DNA from: Gonocerus acuteangulatus
Taxonomy: Eukaryota > Arthropoda > Insecta > Hemiptera > Coreidae
Assembly (NCBI GenBank): GCA_946811695.1
Contig: OX328128.1
Coordinates: 78,857,606-78,921,605 of the forward strand
Length of the DNA stretch: 64,000 nt
Reading direction: 5' to 3'
Shown: piece after piece, positions 10,519 to 22,129 of the stretch
Layout: each line of letters begins with the position of its first letter
Position numbering within the stretch: position 1 is the first letter of the stretch
Notes under the pieces: model-generated
The model's database searches: none
The model's input: the letters and a program-made list of their open reading frames with translations, nothing else
What the model was told of the DNA's origin: nothing
Translations under genes and position numbers: made by a program

Positions 10519-10526
10519 TAATTTAC

Positions 10527-11850
10527 TTCAATTGATACATTGCTCGAATCAAAAATGGGGAGATTTTTTAAGGGTTGTATTTTGGGATTTTAAGGATTGC
10601 ATCAGTTCAAGAATCACCACCGAAGATTTTGGGTCAATTTATGTATAAGAACTCACAGATTGTTTTCACAGATAAACAAAATCGCAAAATATTGTCAAAA
10701 GTCATCTATTTAAAGGGCTGTAGCATGGTCCAAATGGACCAATCGACTTCATTGAGGTCTCAAAAAAAAATTACTTTCGAGCTCTGTAAAGCAGTACCTA
10801 CACAGGAAATAGTCGTTTCTTCTGGTTAACGACTTGAACACAAAGAATATAGTGTAAAAAATCCTAAATTATGTGTTTTGTGGGGTTAGTCTTAAACAAC
10901 TGTGCAGGGGTTTTTCTGAGCCCGGATTCGGATTCAGCAACCTCAAAAACAAAGAGTAAACATGGTCTGCTCTTTGGGTCAGGATTTTTCTTTATTTTTT
11001 TTTTTTTTTTTTTGTTGGCTGTGTTATTCTTGTATTCGGGGCATCGCTAAGATGGCGCTGTTCCATTTCCATCCAGGCAGTAGGAAGAATGTAGTCGTCT
11101 TAATGCCTGGATGTTGTTATGTGTTCAACCCCCAGCTGTGTTCTATATGGAACCCCTATAACACAATTCTTGCATTAAGGTTTCGCCCCTTAGAATAACA
11201 AACAACCTACCACGCTCCGCACCAAAAACAACCAATCACCAACGTGCTAAAAAGTAATCCTACTTGGAGGTACTTCGTCTTCTTAACAGGTTTCCGTTCT
11301 TATCCCTGGTGTCAATTAGAACGCTTGGATTAGCTATAGTTAATATTATGTTTTAATCTTTCTTGAAATATCTCAACGCACCTATCCGGCAGAAACCTCA
11401 AAGAAAAGCAAGATTTTAGGTGCCACGATGTACGTGAAAGTGACAGTATCCTATGCTGAAATTAACCATTTCAGCTTCTCACCTTTCGCTCTATTTATTA
11501 ATACATTAGTGAGACCGCGACAAGGGCAATTCATCACTTAAAACACATAGATAAGAATAAAAAATAGTAATCAATTGTAAACAAATTTGAAAATGAAACA
11601 ATTAAAAAAAAAAAAAAATCTAATACAATTTGCATTGACTATAAAAAGGTACGAACTACAGAGGCAGATTAGATGTTAGAATTTCAAATCATAGTTTTTA
11701 CTTATATATTAATGATAGCAGGTCGTAAATAGAAAAATAAATATACATATTAGTAGGAGGGGAAATGAATAAACCATACACACACACATATATGCATACA
11801 CATACACAAACAGATAAGCACGCATTTATACATAGAAACCCATAAAAATA
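10527..11850. other. Intergenic DNA, no recognised gene
   Basis: An 84-codon open frame at 10575-10829 and a 78-codon frame at 10962-11198 contain no motif I recognise. The second crosses a T-homopolymer and a diverged HL 5'-end fragment (GCTAAGATGGCGCTGTTCC at about 11047). Confidence 0.5.
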
Positions 11851-11875
11851 TACGTCATATTTCTTCAAATAGTTC

Positions 11876-12185
11876 CTAGTTTATTTTCCTTAAGTATCGA
11901 AAAACAAAATCTATAAATTGGCTTCCTTCTGCTAACAACTCTGTTAGATTTATAGCTGGGAGGGACAATGAGTTAAGTCTTAAACAGTCCGTTAGTAAGT
12001 GTTTAATAGTTAAAAACTTGTTACATATTGTGCAAATCGGTGCTTGTTCCCTGGTCATTAGGAATGAGTGTGTAAGTCTAGTGTGTCCAATCCGTAAACG
12101 TGTCAGTACTACTTCTTCTCTTCTTGTACGTCTGTTGCTCGATGGCCAGTTAGAAATTGTAGATTTGAATAGACCTTTCGCTCTA
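11876..12185 (-). pseudogene. LINE ORF2 C-terminal fragment
   Basis: The minus-strand frame reads TRREEVVLTRLRIGHTRLTH, SFLMTREQAPICTICNKFLT and IKHLLTDC, ending at 11876 with FVFRYLRKIN. It is nearly the same motif series as in the 63.4-kb LINE (REEVVTRLRIGHSHLTHSYL, CTLCNDPLTIKHILTNC). RNase H and reverse transcriptase portions are missing or decayed upstream. Confidence 0.85.
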
Positions 12186-12299
12186 GAAAATACCTACTAT
12201 TTCTAATATGTGTTCCATATAGCACTTTCCTCCGAAGGAAAGTAGCTATTGAGGTTGCACTCATGACGGAATTTTTGAAAAATTTCTTCAAATCTTTAT

Positions 12300-12960
12300 C
12301 GATCCTACCTAGTAGCCACCGAAAATGACCCCCGTTAAAATATATATATATATATATATGTCTGTTAACACGATAGCGGCCAAAGTTTTTGTTTTTTCGT
12401 CACGAAACTTGGTATATAGCATTCAATTAGCAAACGATTAAACGAGTTCGTTAACCACCAAAATCTGTCCACCGGAAGGGGGGGGGGGGGGGGGTTACCC
12501 CGAACCCAAAACACTAATTTGACCATGTCAGCCGTAATATTTGTTATATTTCAACGAAACATGGTATTCGTAGTGGTAATCTAGAGAGGAAAGTGAGATG
12601 TAAAAATAAACTAAATCGTTTCATTAGGGGGGGGGGGGTTTACTTCGGACCCACAATACCAATTCGCCACTACCAGCCGTGATTTTTGTTATATTTCGAC
12701 GAAACTCGGTATTCGTAGTGGTAATCCACAGGTCAAAATGTGTTGTAAAAATAAACTAAATTGATTCATTAGAAGGGGGGGTTTACTCCGGACCCAAATT
12801 ACTGATATACTCGTACCGGTCGTAATTTCTGCTGTAATGTAACGAAACGCGCTATACGTCGTGGGTAACTCATGGGAAAGAAGTGTTGTAAAAATTAGTT
12901 AAATTGGTCAATCGGAAAGAGGGGTTTACTTCGTAATATATTTTAATAGAATTAGGTTCG
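12300..12960. repeat. Tandem repeat, about 4 x 148 bp with G-tracts
   Basis: Poly-G tracts at about 12477, 12628, 12775 and 12921, each followed by GTTTACTYCG or TTACCCCGAACCC, mark four diverged units. Within each, CGAAACTCGGTATTCGTAGT-like phrases recur. A short TA tract (12339-12358) precedes the array. Confidence 0.75.
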
Positions 12961-13296
12961 CAAAGCCGCCGCAAGGAGCGCTCTCTACAACTAGAGGGAC
13001 TGTATCCTGTTCCTTCGTCAGACCAAAATACGAAAATATGAAGTTTTTTGTATTTATTAAGTAGTGTAGTAGGTACCATGTGTAAACATAACTGTGGAAG
13101 CAAATTAATAATTGAATAGTTACTCGTTACAAATTTAAAAGAGAACTATTCATGTTTTTATTTTATTTATGTTGGATATTTTAAGCAAATTGTTCTGGAA
13201 AGCAGTCTACACTACCCAAATTCTGAGGAAAGTGCTTAGTTATGCAGCTTCTGCGTGACGGACTTTTACTTGCATTATTTTACTAAGATATTCCTT

Positions 13297-13433
13297 TTAG
13301 CGCGGTCCCTCTATCCTTGCTTAAGGAAGAACCTCGCTTATGAGGTTGACCTCATTACGCAATCCGAATGTGCCGATTAGAATATTTCACGTTTCAAATC
13401 TCATAGAATATGAACATAACGGTGGTTTAAATT

Positions 13434-13494
<61 letters not shown>

Positions 13495-13500
13495 CTTAAG
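13297..13500 (-). mobile_element. HL repeat, 3'-end fragment with (TA)n
   Basis: On the minus strand the element ends here at CGCGCTAA with a diverged hairpin (13300-13335), preceded by the conserved segment GAGGTCAACCTCATAAGCG and, to the right, the (TA)n core at 13436-13490. Confidence 0.7.
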
Positions 13501-13640
13501 CACTTCCGGGTCGCGAAATAAGGTCAAATTCAAAAGCAGGCTTTTCTAAGTAGGGGCGGAGGCAACGCGCAAAAAATATACGAAAATCCCAAGAAGTCTA
13601 GTTTTTCATATATTTTCAATTTTAACGTCTATTTATAATT

Positions 13641-13894
13641 GAAGGGGTTGGGGCAAAATACTGCCAAGTACCATTTTAAACAAAACTGAAGTGTAGCTGC
13701 TACATTTTGAATATTACGTGGGACTATCAGTTGAAATGGTTAGGGGCAACATGATTAAGTAGCATACAGAGCTTGTAGTCATATTTTAGTAGCATCATCA
13801 TAACGTGATATTCCCACATAATATCCAACATATAGCAGCTACAGTTAAGTTTTGTTAAAAATTTTGCTTGGCACTATTTTGCCCCGACCCCTTC
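13641..13894. mobile_element. Small MITE with long imperfect TIRs
   Basis: Outer sequence GAAGGGGTTGGGGCAAAATA faces TATTTTGCCCCGACCCCTTC at the other end, and the inverted similarity continues for about 85 bp on each side (GTAGCTGCTA, AAAACTTA motifs), leaving a short centre. No clear target duplication. No coding capacity. Confidence 0.75.
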
Positions 13895-14084
13895 AGTTGT
13901 CATACAATTATAGGACGGGTTATCTATAGGTCTTCTTCCTAGGATATGACTGATGTATTATACTTTTTTCTAAAGAAAAGCCACCACGTCTAGTGGAAAT
14001 CGAAGCTACAACCCAGCCACCGAGCGGATCGTTTTCGGCATCTATTACCGAAAATGATCAATGAAGATCTGTAAATCTTTTTGA

Positions 14085-14793
14085 AAATTTATTTCACGAG
14101 TGGAACCCCAATAGATCACCTTCCTTGGGAAAGTGATAAAACGGAGGGAAACAAACACAAAGACCCTTTCGGAGCAACTAAACCAACACTATTAAGTTTA
14201 ATTAAGTTTTAAGCAGTTCCTGCAACTGAGGTCGTCCTATCACAAATAACTTAACAGCCGTTTTCTAGGTAATGCAATAAGTAAGTAAATGGTTGCCTTC
14301 CTCTAACCCCGATTTCACAACTGTTTTCGAAATTTTAAAAAGTATATGAAAATTTCCGTACTGTACATGTCTGTCAAAATTTTTAAATCTGAGTTTAGAC
14401 CTCATCTTGAAAATTTGTCAACTAAATCGCATTTTTTGTATTACTTCAAGGAAAAGAAAATTTTCTATTTATCGAAAACAATTATTGATAGGGCTTTGAA
14501 AATGGGTTCATTTGATATTCCAAGTCAAATTACCAAAAAGCCTATAAACCAAAAATTGTAATCGGTATAATTTTTTTCGTGAGAATTCCGTCAAAGACAC
14601 CCTGTTATAATAAATAGACTTAGCTCGTAAATGAACTTGAATCTTAGTTTGAGACAATATAATTTTTCTGTAATTTCATCAAATTTGGATCATTATTGAG
14701 GTTTTGAATATATATATATATCCGGGATTGCATCATCGGTTTGACGTCAAAAGATGATTTGCTCCCTAGAGTGAGGGAGGAAGCGCATTAAAA
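14085..14793 (+). mobile_element. HL repeat, old diverged copy
   Basis: Body landmarks of HL are recognisable at low identity (TGTCTGTCAAAATTTT, ATGGGTTCATTTGATATTCC, then a TA run at 14710). It ends in a weak hairpin with GAGTGAGGGAGGAAGCGCATTA, matching the usual GGGAGGAACCGCGCTAA terminus with changes. One of the oldest copies by eye. Confidence 0.5.
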
Positions 14794-15118
14794 TATTTTG
14801 ACCGTGATTTGCAAACAATAATAATGTGTTTGTGGAATAAAACCCCTGTCCAGGTGGACCGCTTTTACTGGTTAACACTTCCGCTGCGGGTGTCATTACG
14901 GAAGGACACTAGCGATCCTACCCGCTTACGAGTGTCCCTTCGGAAGGAAACTCCTCCATTACTTTTACCTATAGATTCAAAATAGAGGGGATTCACTTTT
15001 ACAGATCCAAGTAAAGGCAGTTCCCTTTGGTATTGTTTGGGCTTTCCAACAGTGTTTTCCGTTTTCAAATCTGCTGACTGGAAGATTTTTTATGAAAACA
15101 AAATGTCTACATGAAAAA

Positions 15119-15618
15119 TTCAAACAAGAAATGGACCCGATACTGAGGTATTCCCAAACAATGACAGCCGCAGCGAAAGTGTTAAGCTATTCAAACAAGA
15201 AATGGACCCGATACTGAGGTATTCCCAATCAATGACAGCCGCAGCGAAAGTGTTAAGCTATTCAAACAAGAAATGGACCCGATACTGAGGTATTCCCAAT
15301 CAATGACAGCCGCAGCGAAAGTGTTAAGCTATTCAAACAAGAAATGGACCCGATACTGAGATATTCCTAAACAATGACAGCCGCAGCGAAAGTGTTAAGC
15401 TATTCAAACAAGAAATGGACCCGATACTGAGGTATTCCCAATCAATGACAGCCGCAGCGAAAGTGTTAAGCTATTCAAACAAGAAATGGACCCGATACTG
15501 AGATATTCCTAAACAATGACAGCCGCAGCGAAAGTGTTAAGCTATTCAAACAAGAAATGGACCCGATACTGAGGTATTCCCAAACAATGACAGCCGCAGC
15601 GAAAGTGTTAAGCTATTC
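15119..15618. repeat. Minisatellite, 7 x 71 bp
   Basis: Seven units begin at 15121 and repeat every 71 bp (CAAACAAGAAATGGACCCGA start). Two sequence versions differ at GGTATTCCCAATC versus GATATTCCTAAAC and alternate irregularly, a pattern expected from unequal exchange among variants. Confidence 0.95.
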
Positions 15619-15838
15619 GCCCAATCGTTTGTTATGAGTATGCTCTCATGCGTTCACTAGTATAATGAGAAATCAAAAAAATGTCACCACTGTCTAATTA
15701 CTAGCCCCACACGCTTGCATAATAATTAAAATTAACATACATTAACATTAATTATGCGTTAACATTAAGGAAAAGGTGTAAACATATTTTACAAAAACAG
15801 AGTTTTATTCGGAAGCCAACTATCTTTAATGTAAAAAA

Positions 15839-16437
15839 GTCCGACTCGCAGGAACTGCATCACCTTAGCGCGGTTCCGTTCTTATCCGAAGTGCGATTAG
15901 TAAAGGAATATAGCAGCTATCGGTAGGTTTTGATCTTTTGTTAAAAATATACAATAAAATCTCAAAGAGAAGCGCCACATATGGAAACTGACAGTTTCCT
16001 AAGCGGATGGGACTCTCCCGCCATCTCGACGCTCACTCCATGAAAACACTATTACCAATATATTCCTTATTTTTTAAACTTTCGTAGTTTTAAGCACTTA
16101 TTTCTCCGACTGACATCGCCCCATCGAAATGTGCTTCGGAATCTTTTTTGTAGAGACTTTAGTAAGCTCTTGAATTGTTGTATTGTACTTACCACTTTTT
16201 AACTAGTTTGAGGATATTGAGGAAAGTATATGAAGATCCCAAACCATTTCATGTCTGTTAATAAAATATTTTATTCTGATCCTTACATACATATTTATAT
16301 ATATATTTGAACTACGGTTATTTCCGTGCTTTATAGGTTTTGAAATGTATTCCAGTCGACACCTCCGGATTGCGTCATGAGGTCAGCCTGATAAGCGGGA
16401 TTCTTCCCTATGGAGGGAGGGAGGAACAATTTCTTTC
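15839..16437 (+). mobile_element. HL repeat, short complete copy
   Basis: Starts at GTCCGACTCGCAGGAACTGC, has the inner TTAGCGCGGTTCC, a short TA core (16284-16310), the GTCGACACCTCCGGATTGCG segment and ends in the hairpin CTATGGAGGGAGGGAGGAAC. The final CGCGCTAA is lost. At 0.6 kb it is under half the length of the 1.4-kb copies, so an internal deletion is likely. Confidence 0.75.
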
Positions 16438-17110
16438 GGTTCATCATAGCCAGAGATGTAAACGCTTAACACGTTTCCTGTTCAAGCACGTCAACAAAAA
16501 TGTATGACTTTTGTAATACTCCAACCTTTTTTTTCTGAATAATATACGTTAATATACAATAGCGTAACATTTACACACGAATTAACTTTTTTTATGTACC
16601 TATTTTAAACGTTTAAAATAAGATTATAATGAGCGGTCCGCTGTGGCATACACCAAGATACTCATGTGAACTGCAACTGGTACAGAGCCGTACGTCAGTA
16701 CCACTGTGGTATGTCAAGAGCGGCTGTTCTACTGACAAAAATTAGAAATCCTACATTCCTATAGTTGTTTGGAGGCTTATCTTTATGACTCTAGACAAGA
16801 ACTTGCAGATGACGAGGGTACACCCGGCGATACCTGGAGAGACAAAATGCCCCCCACCCTAAGCCTCCTAGGTCCTCACCTTTGAATTCATATTACTTTT
16901 CAATGAATTAAAAAAATAAATAAAAACTGCTGTAAATAGAAAATACCAAAAACAATTCTAAAGAAGGAAATCAACACCAGTACAGTAACCTAGATATACG
17001 GCATCGTCGAATTCCAAGATACTGTAGAAAATAAATACTGTTTCTAATTATACGTATCATGTTTTATTGACTAATACATTTTACTACTATAAGAAATCAC
17101 AAAAATAACG
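16438..17110. other. Intergenic DNA, nothing recognised
   Basis: No domain, long repeat or RNA signal seen. Confidence 0.5.
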
Positions 17111-17383
17111 TGCAGTGAAAAAAATTCTGTGGGAAACACACAAAAAGATCCGTTCAAATAAACGAAACTACCTAACATTTAAGCACTTCTTTCTCAAAAT
17201 TTTTGTAGAGAATTTAGTAAGCTTTCGAATGGAAACCTTCCGCTTACCAAGATTTTGAACCATTTTCGAGATATTAAGGAACATGTATGAAGTTCCCAAA
17301 ACTTATTATGTCTGTTAATAAAATATTTTATTCTAACCCTTCCGTAACTCCAAACGTAACCAAACTTTCAACTTATAAGTTTT

Positions 17384-17719
17384 GATAAAATTCGAACATG
17401 AAATTCTAAGTGACCAAACCAAAAACTTGATTTAACAATTATTTTTCCGATTTTCTCAGAAACGGTTAAAGCAATCGCCTTAAAAATGGTTTCATTCGTT
17501 TTACTAGCCCAGGAAGCCTATAAAACGAGTACTTACAAGCTTATGAACTCAAAAATGTAAGCGTTACCATTTTTTTTGCGCGAATTTCGCCCCAAACGCC
17601 ATCTTCCAGTGCGCGGATTTTGCTGGTTAACGATCTTGACCTTTCAAATTGGACGACAGATTTTTGTACCAAATTTCATCAAAATCGGGCCATTAGGGAG
17701 ACCAGAAATTTGCGAACAG

Positions 17720-17778
<59 letters not shown>

Positions 17779-17782
17779 CATG

Positions 17783-17827
<45 letters not shown>

Positions 17828-18180
17828 GTATATATATATTTGTCTGTTCGCAAATTTCTGGTCTCCCTAATGGCCCGATTTTGATGAAATTTGGTACAAA
17901 AATCTGTCGTCCAATTTGAAAGGTCAAGATCGTTAACCAGCAAAATCCGCGCACTGGAAGATGGCGTTTGGGGCGAAATTCGCGCAAAAAAAAATGGTAA
18001 CGCTTACATTTTTGAGTTCATAAGCTTGTAAGTACTCGTTTTATAGGCTTCCTGGGCTAGTAAAACGAATGAAACCATTTTTAAGCCGATTGCTTTAACC
18101 GTTTCTGAGAAAATCGGAAAAATAATTGTTAAATCAAGTTTTTGGTTTGGTCACTTAGAATTTCATGTTCGAATTTTATC
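17384..18180. repeat. Near-perfect 0.8-kb palindrome with (TA)n centre
   Basis: Arms 17384-17728 and 17836-18180 are inverted copies. I see one substitution (CGCC/CGGC near 17472/18091) and one A-run length change. Both arms encode the same spurious peptide start [20 protein letters not shown] on opposite strands. The centre (17725-17838) is TA-rich and itself largely self-complementary. Confidence 0.9.
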
Positions 18181-18492
18181 CTCCGTAGAAGGTACATGAG
18201 GAGACGAGAGGACTTCTTAGCAAGGTAGGACTTATAAAAAATGTTTGTTAAAGTTATTTTAAAATCTGGACTTTTAAAAATCTTGTATATTTTAAATATG
18301 TTTAATATTGGGAGGTACAAAAATGGATTTGGTTGCAGAAGTGCCCCTGATGAGGTGCGATTGAATTAAGCACGAAACATGTAGGGCAGAAAAAATAAAG
18401 TGGTGTGACACAAGGAAGTACTACTTTTTCCCGACCCTAAGCCTAAAAGAACGAAACGCATTAAGAAATATTTTGGGTCATCCACAAGAATA
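18181..18492 (+). mobile_element. Penelope-like element terminal fragment
   Basis: Shares GAGGACTTCTTAGCAAGGTA-type sequence, a hammerhead-like motif and the 3' end TTTGGGTCATCCACAAGAAT with the fragment at 45700-46098. Both insertions end abutting (TA)n of an HL repeat. Penelope-like retroelements are known to carry hammerhead motifs in their terminal repeats, which is the basis for the assignment. No reverse transcriptase or GIY-YIG sequence is visible. Confidence 0.55.
18342..18387 (+). ncRNA. Hammerhead ribozyme-like motif, copy 1
   Basis: Stem I TGCCC/GGGCA, core CTGATGA, stem II GTGC/GCAC, then GAAA, a minimal stem III (AC-AT-GT) and cleavage-site triplet GTA. This is the layout of a type I hammerhead with very short stem III, as known from Penelope-like elements. 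One extra G lies between the core and stem II. Activity is unknown. Confidence 0.6.
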
Positions 18493-18495
18493 ATA

Positions 18496-18539
18496 GTATA
18501 TATTTATATATATATATATATAAATATATATATATATAA

Positions 18540-18592
<53 letters not shown>
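18496..18592. repeat. (TA)n microsatellite
   Basis: TA core of the HL copy, with a few AA/TT interruptions. Confidence 0.95.
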
Positions 18593-18595
<3 letters not shown>

Positions 18596-18772
18596 TTTAA
18601 CCACCGTGATTTTCGGTCTCTAGGGGTTCTGAAACGCGAAATTTTCTAGTCGGCACATCCGGATTGTTTCATGAGATCAACCTTATAAGCGGGGTTCCTC
18701 CCTATGAGGGAGGGAGAACCGTGCTAAAAGCAATAAAAAACCAAGGGAAAGAGACAAAAATTACAAAAAAAG

Positions 18773-19923
18773 TCCGACTCGCAGGAACTGCATCATCTTA
18801 GCGCGGTTCCGTTCTTATGTCTAGACTCATTTAAAATGATTAAAATAGAAGCTGTTATTATTTTGGGTCCACATTTCTAGAAAGCATGAAGATTAGATAG
18901 TTAGCCGTCGAGGTGATAAGTAAAGATGGAATGGTTGGGATTCGGCTAAAGATACCTCAATACGATTTTTGTTAAAAAATCTATATTTAGGACGTTTCAG
19001 CTACTCATTGGTAGCCTTCGTCAGCAATGAAAGTGCCGGGAGGCAGAGGAGGACCAAAGTTGACAGTTCCATCTTTACTTTCAAGAAAGGTCTTATTTAC
19101 GATCTTACCTGGATGGGTCCCCGCCCTAGGAAGGACCCCGCTAGGCATTTGAAAAGCTATATATTGGAAATCAATATCTCTAAGATTAAATTGTTTTTCT
19201 TATTTTTCTTAGCCTGATTTATTATCAAATACATTATCCAACTATAAGCAGTTAAAAAATAACCAGGAATAAAAACAGACAAAAAGAACAGTTCGAATAA
19301 GCGAAATCAATTACTTTAAAGTTTTAAGCACTTATTTCTCCGATTGACATCATCTAATCAAAACTTTCATTAGAACCTTTTTTGTAGAGCATTTAGTAAG
19401 CTTTCTAATGGTATTCTTCCGTTTACCAAGATTCTCAACCTTTTTCGAGATATTAAGGAAAGTATACAAAGTTACCAAAACTTTTTATGTCTGTTAATAA
19501 AATATTTTATTCTAACCCTTCCTTAACTCCAAACGTAACACAAATTTCAACATATTAGTTTGAATGAAAGTAGAACATGCAGAAAATGTTTCAACTGAAT
19601 CCCATGATTCTAAGTACCCAAACCAAAAACGGTATTCAAAAACTATTTTTCCAATTTTCTCGAAAACGGTTAAAGCTATCGCCTTGAAAATGGTTTCATT
19701 CGTTTTCCTAGCCCAAGAAGCCTATAAAACGAGTACTTACAAGCTTATGAGCTCAAAAACGTAAGTGTTACGATTTTTTTTGCGCGAATTTCGCCCCAAA
19801 CGCCATCTTCCAGTGGGCGGATTCTGCTGGTTAACGAACTTGACCTTTTAAATTGGACGACGGATTTTTGTACCAAATTTCATCATAATCGGACCATTAG
19901 GGAAGCCAGAAATGAGCGAAAAG

Positions 19924-20022
<99 letters not shown>

Positions 20023-20158
20023 AATTTGAACCACCGTTATTTTCGGTCTCTAGGGGTTCTGAAACGCGAAATTTTCTAGTCGGCACTTCCGGATTGTTTC
20101 ATTGTGTCAACCTTATAAGCGGGTTTCCTCCCTATGGGGGAGGGAGGAACCGCGCTAA
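18773..20158 (+). mobile_element. HL repeat, complete 1.39-kb copy
   Basis: Starts TCCGACTCGCAGGAACTGCA, inner TTAGCGCGGTTCC at 18798, internal segment shared with 47.2-47.7 kb (GCCGGGAGGCAGAGGA, TGGAATGGTTGGGATTCGGC), HL body, (TA)n core 19927-20013, then GTCGGCACTTCCGGATTG and a hairpin-plus-CGCGCTAA end at 20151-20158. No intact protein is encoded. This copy best defines the family. Confidence 0.85.
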
Positions 20159-20179
20159 AAGAACTACAAAAACCCGTTC

Positions 20180-20732
20180 ATAAGAACAAAACAGACGTAT
20201 TTGAAGTTTTAAGCACTTATTTCTCCGATTGACATAACCTAATCAAAAATAGTTTTAGAATCTTTTTTGTAGAGAATTTAGTAAGCTTTCAAATAGTTTC
20301 CATACACTTACCACGATTTCCCAACCGTGTTCGAGATATTAATGAAAGTGTACGAAGTTCCCAAAACTTTTCATGTCTGTTCATAAAATATTTTATTTTA
20401 ACCCTTCCTTAACTCCAAACGTAACAAAACTTTCAACATATTAGTTTTAAGGAAAGTAGGACATGCAGATAATGTTTCAACTGAATCCCGTGATTCTAAG
20501 TACCCAAACCAAAAACGGTATTCAAAAACTAGCCCAAGAAGCCTATAAAAAGAGTACTTACAAGCTTATGAACTCAAAAACGTAAGCGTTACGATTTTTT
20601 TTTCGCGAACGCCATCTTCCAGTGGGCGGATTTTGCTGGTTAACGAACTTGACCTTTCAAATTGGACGACAGATTTCTGTACCAAATTTCATCAAAATCG
20701 GACCATTAGGGAGCCCAGAAATCCGCGAACAG

Positions 20733-20781
<49 letters not shown>

Positions 20782-20917
20782 AATTTTAACCACCGTTATT
20801 TTCGGTCTCTAGGGGTTCTGAAACGCGAAATTTTCTAGTCGGCACTTCCGGATTGTTTCATGAGATGAACCTTATAAGCGGGGTTCCTTCCTAGGGGGGA
20901 AGGAGGAACCGCGTTAA
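20180..20917 (+). mobile_element. HL repeat, 5'-truncated copy
   Basis: Begins in the body (TTGAAGTTTTAAGCACTTAT) and continues through a shorter TA core (20738-20779) to a hairpin and GCGTTAA end at 20911-20917. It lacks about 50 bp around 20525 that are present in the neighbouring copy. Confidence 0.85.
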
Positions 20918-22090
20918 TAAAATTAAGACAATATTACATTGAATAATAAATAAGGAAGACACTTTTAAGGGGAGTTTTATTCACGATGCCATTTAAACCT
21001 GAACAGCTGTACAAGATCATGTGAGCAAGAACCAATGAGAGCCCAGGAAACAACCACAACTGCGCGATGCTCTCATACGCTCTTACGGTTACACGCAGTG
21101 TATTGCAGTCTATCATAGGCAACATTTATTTTAATGTTTCCTGATAATTAAACCCCACAAAATTGTCTGCTCTTTTGTAATTATTTTCAAATTTGTTATT
21201 AAAGACGCTGTTTAAATCACAGCGTGAATGAAGCACTTCATTAAATATTAAAAATAAAAACCAGGTACTTTCGTTTTGTTTTGTTTTTTATTTCCATTTT
21301 AACCCCCTTAAAATTTTCTGCCTTATTTATTATTCATTATAAAATTGCCTTAATTTGCAAATTTTTTACATTAATAATAGTTGACTTCTGAATAAAACAC
21401 TATTTTCGGGCAATATATTTGTGCACCTTTCCCCTATGCGCAGTACCTGGTGTTCCACGCTAAGTCTAGCCAACACCTTCTTTTCTACCCAAGAGGTTTA
21501 TTACAGCAAAATTTCAAGGTGCATAAAACACTTCATGAACCGTGCGGTTACCAGCTCTCCGACTATTAGGATAGATGAATATTTGTAAAAAATGTTCAAG
21601 AACTAATTCTCTGGGTCGAACCTGAAAAGCTACATCCGTTCGGAAGGTGGAACAGCGACTGTGTTGTTGGAATAAGAAATAGATACTACAAAAGGTAGAA
21701 CGGACAATTCCGGAACCGTGTCGAGTTACCGGCCTATTTCTCTAATGATGGTGTTGTTTAGGGACAACAACTGCTGCTGATGTTTCGGCTTGTTTCCTCA
21801 ATAAACAACTTGGTTCTTGATGTTATTTACGCCTAAAACATTGTTTACTTTTCGCCCATCATTTGTGTTCATTAGTCCTCCAACAACCACCAGCTTTTGG
21901 CCGCTTCTACTAATTCTCCCTCCAAGTGAAAATTGTGTAAAACATTTTTTATTATTTTGGAATGGTTTTCATTATTTATAACTAGAGTTTAGGGGTAATA
22001 CTACTTTGTTTAATCAAAATTAATGTCTTTTTCTCCAATTTATGAATTAAAAATAAATCAATATTTTTCAATTCATTAATAATAAGTTTT
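20918..22090. other. Intergenic DNA, nothing recognised
   Basis: AT-rich, with no coding or repeat signal I can support. The minus frame 20934-21125 has no known motif. Confidence 0.5.
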
Positions 22091-22129
22091 ATATGAGATG
22101 TTAAAGTATCCAAAAAAAAGAGTTTTATT

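Larger units (their letters stand above)
17120..18727 (+). mobile_element. HL repeat interrupted by a Penelope-like insertion and an inverted duplication
   Basis: HL body landmarks run from about 17160 (TCTCAAAATTTTTGTAGAG) to the (TA)n core at 17725. The next 345 bp (17836-18180) are an inverted copy of 17384-17728. Penelope-like sequence follows (18181-18492), then a second TA core, then the normal HL 3' part (18595-18727) ending GAACCGTGCTAA. The 5' terminus is not recognised. Confidence 0.7.

Noticed and set aside
17576..17987. [18 protein letters not shown] open frames here and at about ten other places
   Set aside because: They are translations of (TA)n tracts in HL repeats.
18960..19040. 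Additional hammerhead-like motif on the minus strand (CTGACGA...GAAACGTC), with a relative at 47.57 kb
   Set aside because: Core letters and a pairing stem II are present, but no stem I can be formed around the cleavage site and the 47.57-kb relative has lost GAAA.
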